Shown here: in pieces, positions 57,709 through 64,000 of the stretch
Numbering within the stretch: position 1 is the first letter of the stretch
Layout of the letters: each line of letters opens with the position of its first letter
NCBI GenBank assembly: GCA_027924585.1
Contig: BSBM01000877.1
Location: 3,163,501 to 3,227,500, forward strand
Source: Larix kaempferi
Taxonomy: Eukaryota > Streptophyta > Pinopsida > Pinales > Pinaceae
Reading direction: 5' to 3'
DNA: 64,000 nt
Made by a program: the position numbers and the translations under genes
Notes under the pieces: generated by a model
What the model was told of the DNA's origin: nothing
The model's input: the letters and a program-made list of their open reading frames with translations, nothing else
The model's database searches: none

Positions 57709-58520
57709 ATAGCTCAAAACACAGATTGAATGAGAGAATGTTCTTAGTCAGAAATCCGATCTTCTGTTTCTTCTTCGATCCGCTGCTTACTTCTGTCACT
57801 TTCTCTTATGCTTTCCTCCTTTTCGTCTGATTTCCTTATGTTATTTATATATATGCAACAGTGGACCCAGAACTGTTGCGTATGCTAACTGTTTTATGCA
57901 ATTTCCACCTTAGTCTGCGTGCGATATTCTGTGGTTATTTTCCTTTCCAAAAATGAAGGATCCAACAAGAAACGAGCCGTATCAAGTCATGCTGGGGGAA
58001 AGCAATCAACCATTGCAAGTCATGTTGGAGGAAAACAAATAGCCACTACAAGTCATGTTGGGAATATTGACATTATTGAGTAGCCTAGATGAACAAGATG
58101 CAAACCTGAGTTCCCTTGTGAGATTTGAAAGGGAGATCACCTTACTCACTTGTGCCTTGTTATTCCAGAGGTACAAAGAGTGTGGTCCCTGTCTAAAGTA
58201 TATTTTGTTGTTGAGGAACCTATAGTTTCCTAGCATCTTTCTCAACCTTTGGTTGATGAAGTGATTGAATTAATGCAATATTCAGTCAATCCCACTCTTC
58301 TCTTGGAGAGTGGCAAGATTCAAGTGGTCGAACCGATGCAATATTTAGTTGATCTCACACTCTTCCTTCGGATAATGACAAAATTGAAGTGGTTTAACTA
58401 ATTCAATCTTTTGCCAACCCCACTATTCATTTAGAGTGTGACATGGCTACCGTTCAAGTTTTCTTCACTGCCAGTTCATAAATCTCTGGACAACGGAGCA
58501 CTCCTTTCACTTCAAATGTG
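57709..58520. other. Region between solo LTR and protease remnant
   Basis: It continues the sequence that was interrupted by the solo LTR. A TATATATAAATAAC box on the minus strand near 57860 could be the promoter of an old minus-strand LTR feeding the coding remnant at 55.5 kb. From about 57980 to 58120 a 30-bp motif with CAAGTCATG(C/T)TGG(G/A)GGAAA is repeated three times. Confidence 0.35.
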
Positions 58521-58599
58521 CCCCCACCAAGCTCTAGGATTGCGTTCTTTGATTGGAATAGTCTAGTTGGGCCTCTCCTTTTTTATTTTGCACCCTTCC

Positions 58600-59165
58600 A
58601 AATAAGTGTTCAAGTTGAACACCAGATGGTTTTTCAATGTATTGTAAATGAATGAGCCTCTGTTAGTATTTTATTTGCATATGTTTGGAGAGATTTGGGT
58701 TTTCCCAACCTTGTGTTGAATGCGAGTTAGCCGATGGAATTTTATAGAAGACCTAGTGAACCTTTGGGGTTTCTTCCTCAATTTCCTATTACCTTAGGGG
58801 AAAAGACTGTCTTATTTGATTTTATGGTTATGGAGGGCCCAGTGGACTTCAATATGCTCCTTAGGTGTGACTATGCATATGCTATGAATGATGTGGTGTC
58901 TACGCTCTTTTGTGTGTTGCATTTGAGTTACAATGGAAGCATTGTCACTATTGATCAACTTGCATTTATTGATCCTCCCCATTACCCAAATTTATACCAA
59001 GCATCCCCTTTGTCTGTTATTAGTGTTTCGGTAGAAACTACCTTGCCATGGGTGATTTATGTGGGCTCATATCCCTTGTGTCCAATTTCCATGTTGGTCC
59101 AAGTGAATGTTATGACATGCGTTCTCTTTGGGATGATAACCTTCCCTCAAATGAAGCTCTCCTAG
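58600..59165 (+). pseudogene. Retropepsin-like protease remnant of a Ty3/gypsy-type element
   Basis: 58620-58730 reads FQCIVNE, a stop, then ASVSILFAYVWRDLGFPNLV. This corresponds to a protease active-site loop in which the usual Asp is already Asn. The open frame 58734-59165 continues PSEPLGFLPQFPITLGEKTV, LFDFMVMEGPVDFNMLLRCD, DYAYAMNDVVSTLF and GSIVTIDQLAFIDP, the flap and C-terminal half (usually LLGRDY, here LLRCDY). Downstream RT was not recognised. Inactive. Confidence 0.6.
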
Positions 59166-61418
59166 AGGATATGATCGAGTTTAGCATTCCTTCATATATT
59201 TACGTCCTTTCCAAATATCATCTCCTTGGATTGGACCTAGTTGCAATCAAATCTAACCTTGATTTTTTCTTTTTAGTATGATCTCACTGTTTGTTAATCC
59301 TCAGACGATGGCATTTTTGAGTCTTTGGACTTTTCCATTGAGATACAAGTTGGTGTTCCTCATGAGTCTAATTCTTTTAATAGATTCTTAGGCTCATGAG
59401 ATGATGTCTGTATTTGGAGACTCTATTATTGCGTTCAACTTTGATCTTCCTCACGAGTTTGATCTTTTTGATCATAAGTCCTCAGGTCTTGGTTCTCTTA
59501 ATTCTTTGTTGGTAGACTCTTCATTGGTAATAAATTTGGTTGAAGACATTGAAGTTTAAAATACCCCTACCGAAGTGAACCGTTTCAAATCTTTCCTTTT
59601 AAGTTTTTTAGATATAATCGTGGTATTGTTGTTTCTTGGATACATGGTTTTAAGTTGGATTTGTTGTTGCTTGGGTATCATGCTCTACACATTGTTTGAT
59701 ATAGGAAGGTATATTCAGAAACTTTCTTATAGGTTTAGGCCTCTATTATGATGCATTTGAACCTTTTTCCACCCAAATTTTCCATAGGGTCAAACATGTT
59801 GGATATTGGTGCATCAACCTTCTCTATCTGCATTTTGCACCAGTTCGGTAGAAGAGCCTACCTAACATGGGACATCGTAGTTTGCATCCTCTTTCCATTT
59901 TGGTTCCCATGCCAAGTTTTTCTCATAATCCCAGGAGAATTTTTAGTTTTACTATGACTTTGAGAAGAATATGCATGCCTCTTTTTCTCTTCTATTTCTA
60001 TCCATTCCCTATAAGGCTCCCGTTTTTGTTAATTACGCCTTTGCATTTTCTCACTACTACTTATACAACTATATCTAATGATTTGCTGCAAATTTTATAT
60101 TTCCATTGCATTTATTATGTTTCTCATCATTTGCATCCATTGCGTTTTCATTCTAGATTGTATCCTTGGTAGAAACATGCTGATGAGAGTCCACCTCTTT
60201 ACAAACAACTTTTTTGCATTTTGTTTTGCATAGGTATGTTCCATATGGATGGGACATAGTTGCATGCTTTGCAACACTCATTTCTTCCACTATAATATAA
60301 CATTCTTTTATTCCTTTTCAGGCTTTACTAATATGAAAAAGACAAAAAAGTCATATATTTATAAAAAGAGAGAGAGGGGAAATAATTTGGATGTCCTATT
60401 GTATGTTTGGAGTAGCACAAGTTATGTCTCCTTTGAACAAAGCACTTGTTTCGTGTCTATATTCACAAATTGGGTTGTAGTATTGGCCTTATAAACTAAA
60501 CCATGATTTGAGTCTAGAACTGCTCCGGTTGGTTACTCTTCCAACCACTATGGAGAAATCTTCATTGCCTCATGCATTGTTGACTTTATATCATTTTTCT
60601 ATCCATGGGTTTTACTTGTTGCTCAAGTCACAAAATGTGTTGTGATTTTTGTTCAAAGGAAGTTAAAATTTGAGTCAACCATTCCTCATATTCCTAGACT
60701 GTTCATGTTGACCTTCTCTATAAAGTGGTTTTAGTTGTATCATCAAAACCAATGTTTCTACTCGTGCTCTTGAAGAAGTTCCCCATTGAATTCTCTTTAG
60801 CTGGTCAATTCTCATCGACTACAATAGACTGCTATGAGAAGTTGATCTAGAGTAATATCACCTTGGCCCTGTTTTCATCATCGATATGTAACCTTGCACC
60901 CAATAGATGAAAACTCATCATTGGTCGATGATTCAGTGGTTTTCCATTGTGTTCACTGAAAAGGCCTTTATTCACATTTTGGGATTCGTTCATTACCTTG
61001 GATTCCATTTTCATCATTGGTGGAAGTACTCGACTCTATCAATAACTTTCATTATCAATTGTTTCTTAGAGGGCTTATTTCATGTGTTATTCACATCTCG
61101 TACATGTGAGAGGCATACTTGGTGGTATGTCTTTGCATAAATTTTACAAGAAATTTCCAAAAACAAATAATTTCTTGATACTTGCTTGTTTTAGTTGTTG
61201 GGGGATGTCTCAATGCCTCCCTGCCAAGAAATCTCTTCCCATCAAATTCAACTCATATTGCTCTGGGAATTGGATTTAGAGAATGTTTGTACCTTGGGGC
61301 TTGTAGTCATCAGTGGTTGGTTCCCTCACTATTGGTAGTGGGAATACATCAATGTCCCCTAATTGATAGATTCTACAAGTGTTCTACGCCAGCTCATTTA
61401 TTCACACTTGCTAGGATG
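59166..61418 (+). other. Decayed sequence downstream of the protease remnant
   Basis: There are only short frames with many stops. Some stretches have codon-like composition and may be the remains of a polyprotein. A microsatellite-like GAGAGAGAGGGG tract is at about 60368. No domain was recognised. Confidence 0.35.
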
Positions 61419-62244
61419 TGTTAGGATATTCCTATACTCCATCCTAGTCCCACCAGTATTTTGATCATTTACATTTTCAGTCATGCATGCACTTTTAGTG
61501 TTTGCATGCATTTTTAGGGTTTGCATGCATTTTCATGCATTCCAGTCATCAGTCCCAGCACCTAGCCCTTAGTGAGCTAGCCCCCGGAGCTTCCTTCCAC
61601 TCAGTTTCAGCCCTCCTAGCCTGTCATGCGCCCAGTTCTCACCTTCCACTGAAGAAGGGCACCTTTATCACCTACCAGTCCAGTTTACTTCAGTTATCCA
61701 CCAGTCTTTCCTTGATTTGAGGCCAAACTGACTCCTCACTGCTGTTATCACTCCGATTGACCTCTGATGAGACATGACTACCTGTTCTGACTCCAGTTAG
61801 CTCCTCATGCACCCTCCATTGAGCCTCCTTCATTCAGTTAGTGTCTCCATGTGCCAGTTACATTCAGTTACACCTACCACACTCAGTTAGACTCAGTTTG
61901 ACTGACGGTTGACAGTTACTTGTGCATTGATGACTCCACCGATGATGAGATAGATTACTAGTTGTGCTCCGATGACACTCCAGTGATCTTTTGATCACTC
62001 CATGAAGGCTAATTCGAATTGCCACCTTGGCATTCGAGTCCTCATGCATTGCACTACTTATTGTCCATATTGTGATTAATTAATTAGTGTGTGAATTATT
62101 TTTGCTTCTATCCAAGTTCTACTGTATTATTATTCTGTTGCTCATTACACTGCATTGACCACTCTTCTTATATCTTCCTGCTTAATCATAATTACTCTTG
62201 TGAGGTATACATCATCTCTTAGATCTGCTGTGAGGATTTTCACA
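61419..62244 (+). repeat. 5' LTR (826 bp)
   Basis: The first 108 bp are nearly identical to 63893-64000, including CTATACTCCATCCTAGTCCC and the repeated (T/A)GCATGCA motif. Confidence 0.92.
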
Positions 62245-62256
62245 TGGTATCAGAGC
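62245..62256 (+). promoter_or_regulatory. Primer-binding site, tRNA-iMet type
   Basis: TGGTATCAGAGC directly abuts the LTR end. Confidence 0.95.
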
Positions 62257-62399
62257 ATGTTGAGAGTATTGTTTATCTCCATGCCTGAGAGTTTTTTGCA
62301 GGTTATTATCAAGATTTTGAGTGCAGCAGTTTCTGCATTTTTGCAGCAGTAGCAGTTGCAGATATTCTCTATTGTTTTTGCGGGTCTTCTACAGCTTCA

Positions 62400-63701
62400 A
62401 TGTATTCAGATTTAGAAGGAATCCCTCCTCTTTCTCCATTCAACTATGATGAATGGAAACAAAAAATGATAGCATATTTGAAGAGCCATGATCTCTTTGA
62501 TTGTTATTTTGAAAGAGAGTTCAAATCCTCTGAAGAGAAGATTGACTGGTTGAATAAAGGTGACATGGCCTTTGGAAGAATGATGCTTGCTTTTCCTGAA
62601 TACATGTTTGACCAAATCATTGATGATGTTGAAACTAAAAAAGAGCTATGGGCCCATCTGGATGAAATATTTGGCAAACAGAATGAAGGATTTGGTCCAA
62701 ACCCCTTCAAGAGCAAGCAAAGTGATGCATTCGCCCTCCTTGATGATCTCATTGATCATGAACCAGTATCAAACACATCTCATATTGAAGTTGTCCACAA
62801 AGAAGAAGAGCTTGCAGATTCTACACTCATGCTCCAAATTTCTTCTCTTTCTGTGCCAGCTCACACTCTAGATATCGCAGAAGGTCCTAAATCCTCTCTT
62901 GCACCAGAGTCTGTTGGTTTGCATCATGATCACATGATTATTTCAGAGGTAAAATCAGCTATTGGAGGTAATGAATTCGCTCTCCTCAACAAATCACCTC
63001 TTATTTATTACTATATGATAATTATTCCATGCTTTCAGAAGGTTATTGAAGAATATGGCCATTTCCATTCACTTGGGATAATTTCTCATGCACATCATGG
63101 TTTTGATCTCACCCCTGCTGGTTCAAAGGAGATCTCAAGAAACCATTTCCATCCGCTTTGGATAATTTCTCATGCATCTACTGGTTTTGATCTCACCTCT
63201 TATGGTTCAAAGGAGATCTCAAGAAACCATGATTCAAGCCTTGGATCTGATTTGGATTCCAAGCAATCACCTCTCATTTACTACTGTAAGATCATTCTTT
63301 CATGTTCTCAGAAGTTTATTGAAGATAATGGCCATTGCCATTCGATTGTGAAAATTTCTCATGCACTTACTGGTTTAGATCTCACCTCAAATGGTTCAAA
63401 GGAGATCTTAAGCCACCATGATTCAAGTCTTGGATCTGATTTGGATTCCAAGCAATCTTTATTATTTGATGGTTCTTTTTGGCATAATCTCACCCATGAT
63501 GGTTCGAAGGAGAAGACAAAAGACTATCTACACATTCATATATTTGATCCTACCTTAGCTGATTCGAATCACAGGTTCAAGAATCATCCTCATACTTTTG
63601 GATTTGTTCTCATCACATTTGATCTGAAGAGAAAATACAAGCACATGCTTTTTGAGCATGATCCACTTCTTCCCAAGAAGAAGATACCTCCAGACATATG
63701 A
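62400..63701 (+). CDS. Copia-type gag N-terminus fused to a repeat-containing tail
   Basis: This is an intact frame of 433 residues. Residues 1-105 (PPLSPFNYDEWKQKMIAYLK, then FPEYMFDQIIDDVETKKELW, then AHLDEIFGKQNE) match the DUF4219/UBN2 pattern of copia gag. No CCHC zinc knuckle follows. From about residue 195, the tail is built of at least three repeats with (G)(F/L)DLT, GSKEI(S/L)(R/S)(N/H)H, and, in two of them, DSSLGSDLDSKQS. Two copies also have SPLIYY. The role of the tail is unknown. The start ATG lies 144 bp after the primer site, usual for gag. It could supply a partial capsid, or act as an RNA-binding or packaging decoy; both are guesses. Confidence 0.8.
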   Translation: MYSDLEGIPPLSPFNYDEWKQKMIAYLKSHDLFDCYFEREFKSSEEKIDWLNKGDMAFGRMMLAFPEYMFDQIIDDVETKKELWAHLDEIFGKQNEGFGPNPFKSKQSDAFALLDDLIDHEPVSNTSHIEVVHKEEELADSTLMLQISSLSVPAHTLDIAEGPKSSLAPESVGLHHDHMIISEVKSAIGGNEFALLNKSPLIYYYMIIIPCFQKVIEEYGHFHSLGIISHAHHGFDLTPAGSKEISRNHFHPLWIISHASTGFDLTSYGSKEISRNHDSSLGSDLDSKQSPLIYYCKIILSCSQKFIEDNGHCHSIVKISHALTGLDLTSNGSKEILSHHDSSLGSDLDSKQSLLFDGSFWHNLTHDGSKEKTKDYLHIHIFDPTLADSNHRFKNHPHTFGFVLITFDLKRKYKHMLFEHDPLLPKKKIPPDI

Positions 63702-63875
63702 CCAAGCATGACACCTGCTTGAGTTTGGAGCATTTTTTTTTTGTGTGTGCCTTACAGTCTGTTTTGAGGGGGGGGGGGGGTATTTTTCCCATCAAATTTT
63801 CCCCACTTTCTTGGTTTATTGACTGTTATTATTCATTGTATTGGGTGACCTTTGGTCTTAGTTACTAGGGCTCAT

Positions 63876-63892
63876 GATGGATTAAGGGGGGG
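63876..63892 (+). promoter_or_regulatory. Polypurine tract
   Basis: GATGGATTAAGGGGGGG lies immediately before the 3' LTR start at 63893. A separate G run of about twelve lies at 63769-63780. Confidence 0.8.
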
Positions 63893-64000
63893 TGTTAAGA
63901 TATTCCTATACTCCATCCTAGTCCCACCAGTATTTTGATCATTTACATTTTTAGTCATGCATGCACTTTTAGTGTTTGCATGCATTATTTAGGGTTTGCA
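63893..64000 (+). repeat. 3' LTR, first 108 bp
   Basis: It matches 61419 onwards with a few substitutions (TGTTAAG against TGTTAGG) and is cut by the end of the window. Confidence 0.92.

Larger units (their letters stand above)
61419..64000 (+). mobile_element. Non-autonomous copia-like LTR element with gag-only ORF (runs off the window)
   Basis: The 5' LTR is 61419-62244, starting TGTTAGGATATTCC and ending TTTTCACA. TGGTATCAGAGC follows immediately. The single ORF is 62400-63701. A G-rich purine tract precedes the 3' LTR, which starts TGTTAAGATATTCC at 63893 and is cut by the window end after 108 bp. No protease, integrase or RT lies between the LTRs. The structure fits the class of terminal-repeat elements that keep only gag. 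The right TSD cannot be checked. Confidence 0.9.

Noticed and set aside
58006-58245. 79-codon minus-strand frame
   Set aside because: It partly derives from a short DNA repeat (CAAGTCATGTTGG) and has no recognisable motif.

Overview
This is nuclear DNA of a seed plant with a large, retrotransposon-packed genome. A conifer or other gymnosperm fits best. That assignment is an inference: it rests on nested LTR retrotransposons of plant Ty1/copia and Ty3/gypsy types, a Tat-type gypsy element with an extra RNase H, heavily decayed polyproteins, and only one recognisable host gene in 64 kb. No bacterial or organellar features were seen.

Layout. 1-9.5 kb holds tandem repeats, duplicated SINE-like units, an unassigned decayed minus-strand coding region, one short SINE-like insertion with target-site duplications, and the 3' end of a LINE-like element. 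10.18-11.82 kb is the host gene: the last two coding exons of an F-box/LRR-type protein. Upstream exons were not found. Its 3' coding end is repeated in degraded form just downstream, and 12.4-14.8 kb is a patchwork of local duplications. 15.7-16.1 kb is a large AT/GT-rich palindrome.

16.9-21.3 kb is a decayed Ty3/gypsy element on the minus strand, with the order protease, capsid-like gag, RT, RNase H, integrase. 21.3-44.4 kb is a Tat-type gypsy element on the plus strand, laid out as LTR, internal region, LTR, truncated second internal region. Its internal order is a long unknown ORF, gag, protease, a second RNase H, RT, RNase H, integrase. Three sequences interrupt it: a roughly 0.9-kb AT-rich insert, a 1,503-bp solo LTR with a GACAC target duplication inside integrase, and a 6.6-kb copia element with a TAAGC target duplication inside the middle LTR. 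That copia element has no visible integrase and itself contains a TIR element.

45.9-47.3 kb is a decayed gag on the minus strand beside a second member of the same TIR family. 48.05-54.71 kb is the most striking object: a 6,660-bp LTR element with 2-kb LTRs, a perfect TTAGC target duplication, an initiator-tRNA primer site and a purine tract. It has no recognisable gag or pol domain, but carries one open 817-codon frame of unknown function. 55.97-57.71 kb is a solo LTR with an ATAGC target duplication. 58.6-59.2 kb is a retropepsin-like remnant. 61.42 kb to the window end is a second non-autonomous LTR element. It encodes only a copia-type gag start fused to an internally repeated tail (433 codons), and its 3' LTR runs off the window.

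Apart from the F-box/LRR gene, nearly everything here is transposon-derived. The two non-autonomous elements with open frames would need gag/pol proteins from other elements to move. All relationships were read by eye from the sequence; no database search was possible.
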